Positions 1-5,695 of a DNA stretch of 5,727 nt are shown here, piece by piece; position 1 is the first letter of the stretch; every line of letters starts with the position of its first letter. The translations under genes and the position numbers were made by a program. Location of the stretch: contig CALPKD020000108.1 of the NCBI GenBank assembly GCA_943324055.2, positions 1-5,727 of the forward strand. The letters are read 5' to 3'. The notes under the pieces are model-generated. The model did not search any database. It saw only the letters and a program-made list of their open reading frames with translations, and had not been told where the DNA came from. Origin of the DNA: Chitinophaga pinensis. Its GTDB lineage: Bacteria; Bacteroidota; Bacteroidia; Chitinophagales; Chitinophagaceae.

Positions 1-479
1 ATGCAAACTCAATAGCAAATAATACAACCATACCTTACACTACTAATGCGGAGGTGATTAGCGCATCTACTGCGAATTATTCTATCGTCGGTAGGGCTGA
101 TTATATTAAAAAAAGTGCGAGTGGTTTTCAGTACATGATTGATGCAGGTAGCAGGAAAAGTTTTGGTGGTATTTGGACAGCAAACGGAAATTATAGTTTT
201 ATTAAACTGGATAATACGCAAACCGATGTAACAATCAATACTAAATTTAACATTTGGACTTACGTTAATGATAATGGTTTTGCGATAAGAATGCCATGGT
301 ATAGTTCAACAGCTGGTTATTCAACTGGATTTTTAACAATGGATGACGGAACTGGTAATTGGTTTGGTACTTTAATTACAAGTAACAGTGGTTACTCACC
401 ATCGCCTTGGTTAAGTGAGCCAGGTGCGGGTGGTAATGCAAATGTAAACCCAGGTATTATTTGGTATTGGGTCAGGTAG
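1..479 (+). CDS. C-terminal part of an uncharacterised, probably extracellular beta-rich protein (5' end outside window)
   Basis: The frame is open from the first complete codon (base 3) to a TAG at 477-479, giving 158 residues with no stop upstream, so this is the 3' end of a longer gene. A GTG at 54 could be read as a start, but codons before it continue in the same style (NNTTIPYTTNAEV), so a true start there is unlikely. The protein is rich in Gly, Ser, Asn, Thr and aromatic residues and has no cysteine or obvious catalytic motif. It alternates short hydrophobic and polar stretches (FGGIWTANGNYSFIKL, FNIWTYVNDNGFAIRMPWY) and ends PGIIWYWVR, as in extracellular beta-sandwich or fibre-like proteins. 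I do not recognise the family. A surface or secreted protein or a tail-fibre-like tip are the best guesses. It does not end in a T9SS tail, although one lies just downstream in the same frame. Confidence 0.7.
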   Translation, partial: ANSIANNTTIPYTTNAEVISASTANYSIVGRADYIKKSASGFQYMIDAGSRKSFGGIWTANGNYSFIKLDNTQTDVTINTKFNIWTYVNDNGFAIRMPWYSSTAGYSTGFLTMDDGTGNWFGTLITSNSGYSPSPWLSEPGAGGNANVNPGIIWYWVR

Positions 480-512
480 ACAATGCTTGATTGCTTATAC
501 TATTTCTAATAA

Positions 513-698
513 AAGCGCTGCGTTTATTTTAGCACTTTATTTATGCCTTTTAAAAATGAGATATCGGCTTTTCTTCGGCTATATCTTACACCTGGCGTGA
601 CAATAAATTTGGGTCAATTAGCAGGTGGGATTTATATTATTAAAGTGAGCTCAAGTGATGGCAAGATTAATAATCAATTTAACATGATCAAGTTATAA
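513..698 (+). pseudogene. Orphan T9SS type A C-terminal sorting tail (gene remnant)
   Basis: The frame is open from 513, after stops at 507 and 510, to TAA at 696-698. The only ATG, at 543, would give a 51-residue peptide with no signal sequence. Its last 30 or so residues read like the end of a type IX secretion sorting domain: INLGQLAGGIYIIKV, then SSSDGK, then NQFNMIKL. The core GGIYIIKV lies at 624-647. In Bacteroidota this tail is the last part of a roughly 80-residue domain that takes large secreted proteins through the outer membrane; alone it has no known use. The part before it (MPFKNEISAFLRLYLTPG) does not look like the rest of the domain. I read this as the surviving 3' end of a secreted-protein gene whose body was deleted. 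It shares frame with the ORF ending at 479, but TAG 477, TAA 507 and TAA 510 separate them. Confidence 0.65.
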
Positions 699-760
699 TA
701 AGCACGCCAACTGAGCCACAAAACACAGTACGAAAGACTACAAAAGTGTGCCACAAGGGC

Positions 761-798
761 ATAAAAAAACTCCGATTTCTTACGATTTCGGAGTTTTT
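761..798 (-). terminator. Intrinsic terminator of the three-gene operon, probably bidirectional
   Basis: A perfect inverted repeat pairs ACTCCGA (769-775) with TCGGAGT (788-794) around a 12-base loop. Flanking A (765-768) and T (795-798) runs extend the stem to 11 base pairs. On the minus strand the stem is followed by an unbroken run of T (complement of 763-768), about 65 bases past the stop of the last operon gene. On the plus strand the stem is followed by TTTTTG and then TGCTTTTTT, so it can also stop transcripts coming from the left. Confidence 0.85.
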
Positions 799-862
799 GT
801 TGCTTTTTTATTTTTCTCCCGTTTTAAGGTTTTTTTAACTCTACTTTTAGTTGGTCATTAAA

Positions 863-1966
863 TTAGTGCCACCAAGATCTGATTGTTTGGTTATTGTAGA
901 CAACTTTAGGTTGATTGTTACCATAAGCAACGCCAATATCTCTTGCAGCAGAAATTGCTCTTTTACGAATATCCACTTCGTCCTTTTGCACTTTTAATGA
1001 TAATTTCCATTCTCTACCATCCTTTTCCTTAGCCCAGGCCCTAACTTCATTTGCAACTTTTTGTGCCTCTTGGTTGCACTTTGAATCTGTTGGGATTTCA
1101 GCCAGGTAAGTACTTGTTGTTTCAATGTCCTTAGAGGCCCATGCACCTTTGGCTTTGCCAAGTGAAACTTCACATCTATGGTCTTGGATATTTTGTAACA
1201 TACCCTTGATCTCAGCATAACAACTCATGTCAGGGGTATAAGATGAGATACAATTAGTAGCCTCGTCCCAATTATTTTGAGCGATAAGGGCCTTTGCCTT
1301 ACTTATATTTTGCTGGCAGTCATTCTCAGCTTTAGCCTTATATATTTGAACTCCAAGATCCATTGCATCATCATAACATGATTTGCAAACCTCTGGAACT
1401 TCTGCTAATACATATAATGCGTTGTCGTAGGATTTTTGTTTTGAAAGTGAACTTGCTTGTTTAAGTATAAAATCACATTTTGAATTGTAATATTCAATAA
1501 TCTTGCTTTTACCCTTCTCAACAAAAGCTAAAATGTTTTTATCTGAAGTCTTAATTTTTTTTAATGCTTCTATATACGCTTTTGTTTCGTTATCGCCAAT
1601 AGACTTAAAATTCAAAGACTCCGTAGCAAAAATTGTCCCATCCAGTCCGTCACCAATAATCAAATTTACCTCTAGTTCAAGTATGATTTGATCCGGAGGC
1701 CCTACAATGATATTTTTCGACAATTCATTTACTTGACCACTGATCAAAAATCTTTGTGAAGCACCAGATCCGCCCATTCCATTTGCAGCAACGATGGCAT
1801 TTAGCTTTGATTCAAATAATTTTTGTGCAGCTGGCTTAATATTTGCGTCAGCTGGCACATAGGTATTTAATACAATTCTAGCAGCGTCATCGCTATTGCC
1901 AAGTGAATTTTGTGCATTTGAAACAAAACCTATTAAAAGAAATACAAAACTTATTAATTTTTTCAT
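863..1966 (-). CDS. Secreted protein with N-terminal alpha/beta domain and three cysteine-framed TPR-like repeats (367 aa); third gene of operon
   Basis: Function is unknown. From memory it resembles an uncharacterised Bacteroidota family, but I cannot name one. The ATG at 1966 gives a signal peptide (MKK, hydrophobic LISFVFLLIGFV, SNA|QNS), cleaved before Gln19. Residues 27-160 form an alpha/beta domain: strand ARIVLNTYVP, helix AAQKLFESKLNAIVAANG, then RFLISGQV (72-79), ILELEVNLIIGDGLDGTIF (95-113) and a helix ending GKSKIIEYY. This strand-helix-strand-'D-x-x-x-G-T' order recalls CsgG/TolB-N domains (inference). Residues 164-308 hold three repeats of about 50 residues, each a helical hairpin with Cys at the start and again 32-33 residues later: C164/C197, C217/C249, C265/C297. 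C194 and C239 are extra. A charged helix (310-345) leads to the tail AYGNNQPKVVYNNQTIRSWW. It starts 11 bases after the DUF6175 gene, so it is co-transcribed. It probably acts as a periplasmic or outer-membrane-associated scaffold. Confidence 0.85.
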   Translation of the reverse strand: MKKLISFVFLLIGFVSNAQNSLGNSDDAARIVLNTYVPADANIKPAAQKLFESKLNAIVAANGMGGSGASQRFLISGQVNELSKNIIVGPPDQIILELEVNLIIGDGLDGTIFATESLNFKSIGDNETKAYIEALKKIKTSDKNILAFVEKGKSKIIEYYNSKCDFILKQASSLSKQKSYDNALYVLAEVPEVCKSCYDDAMDLGVQIYKAKAENDCQQNISKAKALIAQNNWDEATNCISSYTPDMSCYAEIKGMLQNIQDHRCEVSLGKAKGAWASKDIETTSTYLAEIPTDSKCNQEAQKVANEVRAWAKEKDGREWKLSLKVQKDEVDIRKRAISAARDIGVAYGNNQPKVVYNNQTIRSWWH

Positions 1967-1977
1967 GTGTATAATAT

Positions 1978-3396
1978 TTATTCTGATGTTCCGATGATTA
2001 TGGTTGCAAGTCCAAGTCCTCTTGATTCTACAGTAGAATTAATCTCAAATTTTTTCAAATATTTTTTAAGATCTTCTAAAAAAGAAGCAGCGTTTACAGC
2101 AGATGGTTTTCCCGATTTTACCAACTTATTTACCTTAGTTAATGGAATTCTAATGTCCTTTAATACCATTTTGTTTTTTGTAACTACTGCATTGGGTTCT
2201 GATTTTGCATTTTCGGTCATCCAGGCACTAATAATTTCCTTTAATGGATAAGAATCACCTTCAATTTTATACTCTTTATCTAAGTTTCCCGTAAAAGATG
2301 CGGAGACTGCAACTTCTAACTGCACTTTTCTACCCTCATCTTCCATCTTATTAAAATACGTTTGAAACGTATTAATAAAATCGTCCATTTTATCGTTCAC
2401 AGATTGTTCAATTAATTCTCCTATAGATGCAGAACGAGATTCTGGACCAAAGCCATCGGCAGTAGAAACAACATCTGCAGTATAAGAATCAACCGCCTTA
2501 AGCTGGTAATACAATTGGAAATTAGGAGGCTTTGAGTTGACTTTCCAATACACAGATATTTTAATATCTGGCTTAGCTACATTTATAATTTGATCTATAA
2601 GTGAAGTTTGTCTTTCATCGTCTGAGAATTTGCTGATTAATTTTTCCTCGTTTATTTTATCCACTTCTGCCTTAAGATCAACAGGAGGGTAGTCTCTTTT
2701 TAAAAATAGCTTTGATAAAGATCCACTTGCTACCATGAAATCTTCGTCAAGTATTGCTTTTTCATAATCTGGTGTATTCGTTAATCCTCCATTTTGGTTA
2801 TCCGTTTTTTTAGTATAACCCTTGTCATTCATAGCCCATGCATCGCTAGGATAAATTATGATTCTTGGCTTAGTAACACTTTTATCAACTTTGGCAAACT
2901 TCTCAATAATTCCATCTGTTTCTAGTTGCTCTCTTAGGCCAATCACATTCACCTGTGCCGTCATGTTTACACGATATTCCGTCTTTGTAACCTGGTCAAC
3001 CTTGTCGGGTCTTCCTGTTGGTAGTATTACAAATTTTGAAAAAGTCCCTCCATCAGCAAAAAAGGCATCGAAATATTCTCTTTTTTCCTCGAATAGATTA
3101 GCGTTCTTGGTTAATGCTGGCTTTGTTTGACAACCAACACTGTTACCAAAAACCCCTTTAAATATGATACCATGTACTGCATTTTTCTTTGACTGATTAA
3201 TAGCCAATCTGTCGTCTCTTAAATAAGAAACAACATCGATCAAATATGAATTATCTGATCCGCCTGTGCCTTTGCAGCTTAGCTCATATCGCCACTCTTC
3301 GGTGGCGATATTTGCTTTTTTTTGATCTCTACCAGATTGAGCCATTGTCATACTGACAAATGAAAACAAAAAAGTAAAAAAGAATATTTTTTTCAT
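1978..3396 (-). CDS. DUF6175-type secreted protein (472 aa); second gene of operon
   Basis: The start at 3396 gives a clear signal peptide: MKK, hydrophobic FFFTFLFSFVSM, then TMA|QSG with Gln20 first in the mature protein. Residues about 35-165 form one region: YLIDVVSYLRDD, helix AINQSKKNAVHGIIFKGVFG, EYFDAFFADGG, and YRVNMTAQVNVIGLREQLE. The helix-plus-strand pattern is like LPP20 or FlgT N-terminal domains (inference). Residues 176-430 match what I remember of the Bacteroidota family DUF6175: KPRIIIYPSDAW, DNQNGGLTNTPDYEKA, then KPDIKISVYWKVN and QLYYQLKAVDSYTADVVSTADGFG, then EEGRKVQLEVAVS-like strands. The start and end of this part parallel CsgG/TolB-N domains (inference). The mature protein has exactly two cysteines, C41 and C89, which may form a disulfide. 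No catalytic motif is visible. It begins 17 bases after the upstream gene and ends 11 before the next, so all three are one transcript. An envelope assembly or structural role is likeliest. Confidence 0.88.
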   Translation of the reverse strand: MKKIFFFTFLFSFVSMTMAQSGRDQKKANIATEEWRYELSCKGTGGSDNSYLIDVVSYLRDDRLAINQSKKNAVHGIIFKGVFGNSVGCQTKPALTKNANLFEEKREYFDAFFADGGTFSKFVILPTGRPDKVDQVTKTEYRVNMTAQVNVIGLREQLETDGIIEKFAKVDKSVTKPRIIIYPSDAWAMNDKGYTKKTDNQNGGLTNTPDYEKAILDEDFMVASGSLSKLFLKRDYPPVDLKAEVDKINEEKLISKFSDDERQTSLIDQIINVAKPDIKISVYWKVNSKPPNFQLYYQLKAVDSYTADVVSTADGFGPESRSASIGELIEQSVNDKMDDFINTFQTYFNKMEDEGRKVQLEVAVSASFTGNLDKEYKIEGDSYPLKEIISAWMTENAKSEPNAVVTKNKMVLKDIRIPLTKVNKLVKSGKPSAVNAASFLEDLKKYLKKFEINSTVESRGLGLATIIIGTSE

Positions 3397-3413
3397 GTTT
3401 TTAAACTATTTTT

Positions 3414-4694
3414 TTATTTAACTAATCTAACATAGAACCACTCTCTTGCATCTTTGTTTTTCCCTTTAAAATATGTTTGGTCGATTTCTTGCTTTGGTGC
3501 ACCATATCTATTATCCCAAACTTTATTTTTATCTACCTCGATAGTTCCAATCTTATTATACTCGCCACCTCTGATTTCTAAAATTTCAAACTTCTCGCCA
3601 CCTTCTAAGCCCTCTTTCATTCCTAATTTAGCAGAGAAAGGATCTACACCCGTAAGCTGATACAATGGCTTAAACACCTCGTACTCTCTTTGTAATTTAG
3701 TGAAAACCTTGTCCACGTTTCTAATTGTAGACAACTCTATAATTTCATCTTCTGTTCTGTCGCCCTCACCTTTTTTAAGAGAAAACGTTACCAAAGAATT
3801 TGCTTTTTCTTGTCCAACGAACTCCAAATTAAAATTCATAGCGTTGAATGCTTTGATATCAAGATTGCCCTTTGAAGTCATTGTTTTTCTAAGATCGGTG
3901 TAAATTTGCTCATTCCACTCTAATTTATACAACCAGGCATTTGTCCATACAGAATAGCCTTCAGATGTTTTTTCATAAACTTTATCGGCAGCTTTCTTTG
4001 CCATATCTTGCATCATTCCACTTAGTTTACTTGCTTGACTATAAGCTACCTGACGAATTGCTTCTGCTGGAATTGCATTTGATACAAAATTTAACTTTGT
4101 AAAAACAACAAATGTATTGTTGATTAATTTTTCAGACATCTTCTCGATTTCTGTATTTGCTAAAGCCGCTTGTTGTACTCTTTGTTTATCTTCTTCAGAC
4201 ATGCTCAATTTGATTCTTTCGTTGAAAACAGAAAAATCATAACTTCCATTATCTTTAATTGAATACCATTTTTTAACCAAGTCTTGTGCAACTTTTTTGT
4301 CCTTGATAAATTTATCCAATTCGTTTTTAACTTGCGAATTGTCTTCTAGGATACCTGCAGTTGAAGAAGATATTGCGGAACTTAAACCCTTGCCCAACTC
4401 TGATTCTTTAATTCCTAGCGCCTCTTTTTCTTCGGGTGTTAATTTGTAGGCACCAAGATTTACAGAATTGTTAGCAACTCTGTGATCATCATATTTGTCA
4501 GGGAAAGGATATTTATTATATGAAGCCTGAACTTTTGCAGCATTGTCAAAATTCAAATTTTCAATATTAATAATATGTAAAGAACTTCTTTGATACCCTT
4601 CTTTACTTTCTTGCGCAAACAAGACATTGTGCATACCTAAAATAGCTATAAGTTGTAACATAGCTAAAAAGAGAACCCTTTTTTGGTTTTTCAT
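3414..4694 (-). CDS. Secreted protein with SH3-like C-terminal segment (426 aa); first gene of operon
   Basis: This uncharacterised protein leads the operon. The start at 4694 gives a basic n-region (MKNQKR), a hydrophobic core and the cleavage site LFA|QES, making Gln28 the mature N-terminus. There is no cysteine, so it is not a lipoprotein. Landmarks in order are YQRSSLHIINI (34-44); PFPDKYDDH (63-71); a helical Lys/Glu-rich part (85-190) containing VKKWYSIKDNG and FNERIKL; strand INNTFVVFTKLNFV (191-204); helices 207-242; strand VWTNAWLYKLEWNEQIY (249-265); and a C-terminal unit (355-400) with LGMKEGLEGGEKFEILEI, KIGTIEV and KVWDNRY. That last unit has the 'G-x-x-x-G-x-x-F-E-I ... I-G-x-I-E-V' rhythm of small SH3-like barrels such as the FlgT C-terminal domain (inference). 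From memory, similar proteins with PDKY-DH and WDNRY motifs occur in other Bacteroidota, without known function. The start is preceded by A-rich sequence with no Shine-Dalgarno, normal for the phylum. Confidence 0.87.
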   Translation of the reverse strand: MKNQKRVLFLAMLQLIAILGMHNVLFAQESKEGYQRSSLHIINIENLNFDNAAKVQASYNKYPFPDKYDDHRVANNSVNLGAYKLTPEEKEALGIKESELGKGLSSAISSSTAGILEDNSQVKNELDKFIKDKKVAQDLVKKWYSIKDNGSYDFSVFNERIKLSMSEEDKQRVQQAALANTEIEKMSEKLINNTFVVFTKLNFVSNAIPAEAIRQVAYSQASKLSGMMQDMAKKAADKVYEKTSEGYSVWTNAWLYKLEWNEQIYTDLRKTMTSKGNLDIKAFNAMNFNLEFVGQEKANSLVTFSLKKGEGDRTEDEIIELSTIRNVDKVFTKLQREYEVFKPLYQLTGVDPFSAKLGMKEGLEGGEKFEILEIRGGEYNKIGTIEVDKNKVWDNRYGAPKQEIDQTYFKGKNKDAREWFYVRLVK

Positions 4695-4798
4695 TGTGAG
4701 TTTTTTAATAAATGAATAAAAAATAGCAATCGGGGGAAAGCAGTACTTTACTTATTTATGTACATATTTTCAATAAGAATATTTACATAGTTCAATTG

Positions 4799-4831
4799 CA
4801 AATAGACTTATTGACATTGCAGTTAACTAAA
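4799..4831 (-). promoter_or_regulatory. Weak candidate promoter for the three-gene operon
   Basis: On the minus strand TCTATTTG (complement of 4799-4806) matches seven of eight positions of the Bacteroidota -7 element TAnnTTTG. A TTTAG (complement of 4827-4831) lies about 20 bases upstream, where TTTG is expected near -33. Transcription would start roughly 95-100 bases before the first ATG. The match is imperfect in both boxes, and chance hits are common in DNA this AT-rich. Confidence 0.2.
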
Positions 4832-4866
4832 TTGATAAAGCTGGTTAAAATAGAGAATGGATTATT

Positions 4867-4979
4867 TCGATAGTTATTATGAAATAACGTCATGGTTTTA
4901 ACATAATTCGATCGAAACATAAAAGCTATCGACATACTAATATTTTAAGATAACAATGTTATTTAGTTAATAATATTAG
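4867..4979. repeat. Cluster of palindromes upstream of the operon
   Basis: Several dyads are packed together. TCGATAG (4867-4873) is mirrored by CTATCGA (4926-4932). Inside that pair lie GTTATT-ATGA-AATAAC (4873-4888) and the perfect 10-mer TTCGATCGAA (4907-4916). To the right, CTAATATT (4937-4944) pairs with AATATTAG (4972-4979) around ATAACAATGTTAT (4950-4962), itself a palindrome about a central A. They could be operator sites or a folded leader, but short AT-rich dyads arise easily by chance; the 10-mer and the nested pair are the least trivial. Confidence 0.35.
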
Positions 4980-5045
4980 CCTTTGGGGGGTTCTATAAAT
5001 ATATAGTAAAATATTAAATATTTCTATTGTTTTACCCTCTGTATT

Positions 5046-5344
5046 GTGAAAGTAAAACATAAAATATTGAAAATCAATAAGTTAGTTTTTTTTATAGTCT
5101 TCTTGATATAGATAATTCTTTCTGTGTTATTGGGATGGGGTGCTGATCCAACTGATTTTAATGGTTTCAATTGAATCAAATTGCTTTTTGTTTTTCCATA
5201 AGACTTTCTAATCTAGTCATTAACTGTAGCAGCGGCACATTTACTGCACCTGCAGGGGGTATTAGTACTTCAGGGCTTTGTTCTGGCGCTAGACAAACTA
5301 ATCTAAGCACATCCTTTACAAATTCTTATCCTAGTTTTTTATAG
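5046..5344 (+). pseudogene. Remains of a secreted-protein gene (signal-peptide start, stop and frame loss)
   Basis: From GTG 5046 the frame reads like a signal peptide: basic MKVKHKILKINK, then hydrophobic LVFFIVFLI. It stops at TAG 5109-5111 inside the hydrophobic core. The same frame then continues IILSVLLGWGA and DPTDFNGFN to TGA 5172-5174. A different frame, open from 5162 to TAG 5342-5344, carries a coding-like stretch (5225-5341): CSSGTFTAPAGG, then ISTSGLCSGARQTNLSTS. TFTAPAG (5237-5257) is like the start of glycine-rich surface repeats (TFTAPAGV...) common in Bacteroidota secreted proteins (from memory). I infer a decayed secreted or surface gene with at least one nonsense mutation and one frameshift. 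The separate parts might instead be unrelated fragments. Confidence 0.4.
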
Positions 5345-5417
5345 TATGCGGGTTTATACTGAAGAAATTAGCAATTAATTTTCTGTATTGAGATCTAGTT
5401 AAGGTGTGTAAAAAAAA

Positions 5418-5492
5418 GGGATTGTCGGCTTCGTTAGCGCACCTGCGCTTCTTCATCAGACGCTCGTTCGCGTCTTCTTCTTCGCATTGAGC
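5418..5492. repeat. Divergent copy A of a hairpin repeat, with two nested hairpins
   Basis: It starts with the same GGGATTGTCGGCTTCG as the next copy and ends with the shared CGCATTGAGC (5483-5492). Its middle is different: instead of the returning GCCGAC arm it holds two perfect hairpins. These are AGCGC-ACCT-GCGCT (5436-5449) and AGACGC-TCGTTC-GCGTCT (5458-5475). It looks like a mosaic or expanded member of the family. Confidence 0.7.
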
Positions 5493-5500
5493 AGTAAGTC

Positions 5501-5572
5501 TAAATTTTTCAAGTATCTCTTTGAGGGATTGTCGGCTTCGTTTCACTTCGCCGACTTCCCTCCGCATTGAGC
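5501..5572. repeat. Tandem repeat unit B (AT-rich lead plus hairpin)
   Basis: The unit starts TAAATTTTTC (5501-5510), has a 14-base linker, then a 48-base hairpin module (5525-5572). GTCGGC (5531-5536) pairs with GCCGAC (5550-5555). Outer GAGGGA (5523-5528) pairs with TCCCTC (5557-5562) across a small TT/T bulge. The module ends CCGCATTGAGC. The next unit repeats it at a 73-74 base period. Confidence 0.8.
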
Positions 5573-5573
5573 A

Positions 5574-5646
5574 TAAATTTTTCTAGCTATCTGTAATAGG
5601 GATTGTCGTCCTCATTTCATTCGTCCGACTTCCCTCCGCATTGAGC
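5574..5646. repeat. Tandem repeat unit C
   Basis: It has the same layout as unit B: TAAATTTTTC (5574-5583), a 15-base linker, then a 48-base module (5599-5646). Aligned by eye, 41 of 48 module bases match unit B, and the last 22 are identical. The differences fall in the hairpin's inner arms and loop (GTCGTCC on the left, GTCCGAC on the right), which weakens the stem to GTCG/CGAC plus GGGA/TCCC. Confidence 0.8.
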
Positions 5647-5654
5647 TAGCTCAA
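5641..5654. repeat. Perfect 14-base palindrome
   Basis: TTGAGCTAGCTCAA is perfectly self-complementary and is formed where the end of repeat unit C (…TTGAGC) meets the following sequence. It could be a protein-binding site or an insertion junction between inverted repeat ends. No function can be read from it. Confidence 0.5.
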
Positions 5655-5662
5655 AACTCTTT

Positions 5663-5695
5663 AACGCAACACTGTCTGTTGCGTTTGCTTTTTTT
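5663..5695 (+). terminator. Intrinsic terminator, plus strand
   Basis: AACGCAACA (5663-5671) pairs perfectly with TGTTGCGTT (5677-5685) around the five-base loop CTGTC. TGC and seven T (5689-5695) follow. It is a textbook Rho-independent terminator. The nearest plus-strand coding remnant ends at 5344, so it most likely served that decayed gene or a transcript of the repeat region. Confidence 0.8.

Larger units (their letters stand above)
4695..5045. other. AT-rich intergenic region upstream of the operon
   Basis: No credible gene lies in these 351 bases; all frames are broken by frequent stops. This is where the minus-strand operon's promoter should be, and it separates the operon from the decayed plus-strand gene starting at 5046. 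It contains the palindromes described separately. A run of six G follows TTTG at 4982-4990. I see no tRNA or recognisable riboswitch. Confidence 0.7.

Noticed and set aside
9..221. Minus-strand frame opposite the first ORF
   Set aside because: It overlaps the partial plus-strand gene, which has the more protein-like composition, and it shows no signal peptide or motif.
994..1218. Alternative minus-strand frame inside the third operon gene
   Set aside because: It is fully nested in the 367-aa gene, whose own frame shows a signal peptide and regular repeats; the alternative has no such features.
1901..1966. Lipoprotein signal (lipobox)
   Set aside because: There is no Cys at the cleavage site in any of the three operon proteins; Ala|Gln cleavage by signal peptidase I fits better.
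1967..2251. Plus-strand open frame opposite the DUF6175 gene
   Set aside because: It is antisense to a well-supported gene; its hydrophobic Phe/Ser/Leu-rich translation is the usual shadow of a Lys/Glu-rich sequence. The same holds for the open frames at 1503-1691, 2858-3130, 3454-3660 and 3700-3903.
5331..5567. A 78-codon minus-strand reading frame over the repeats
   Set aside because: Its composition (Arg/Lys/Glu-rich) comes from the hairpin repeats, it overlaps the end of the decayed gene, and nothing in it looks like a protein family.
5418..5646. CRISPR array
   Set aside because: Only three copies exist, one strongly divergent; the repeats are too long, the intervals between them are themselves similar to each other, and no cas gene is present.
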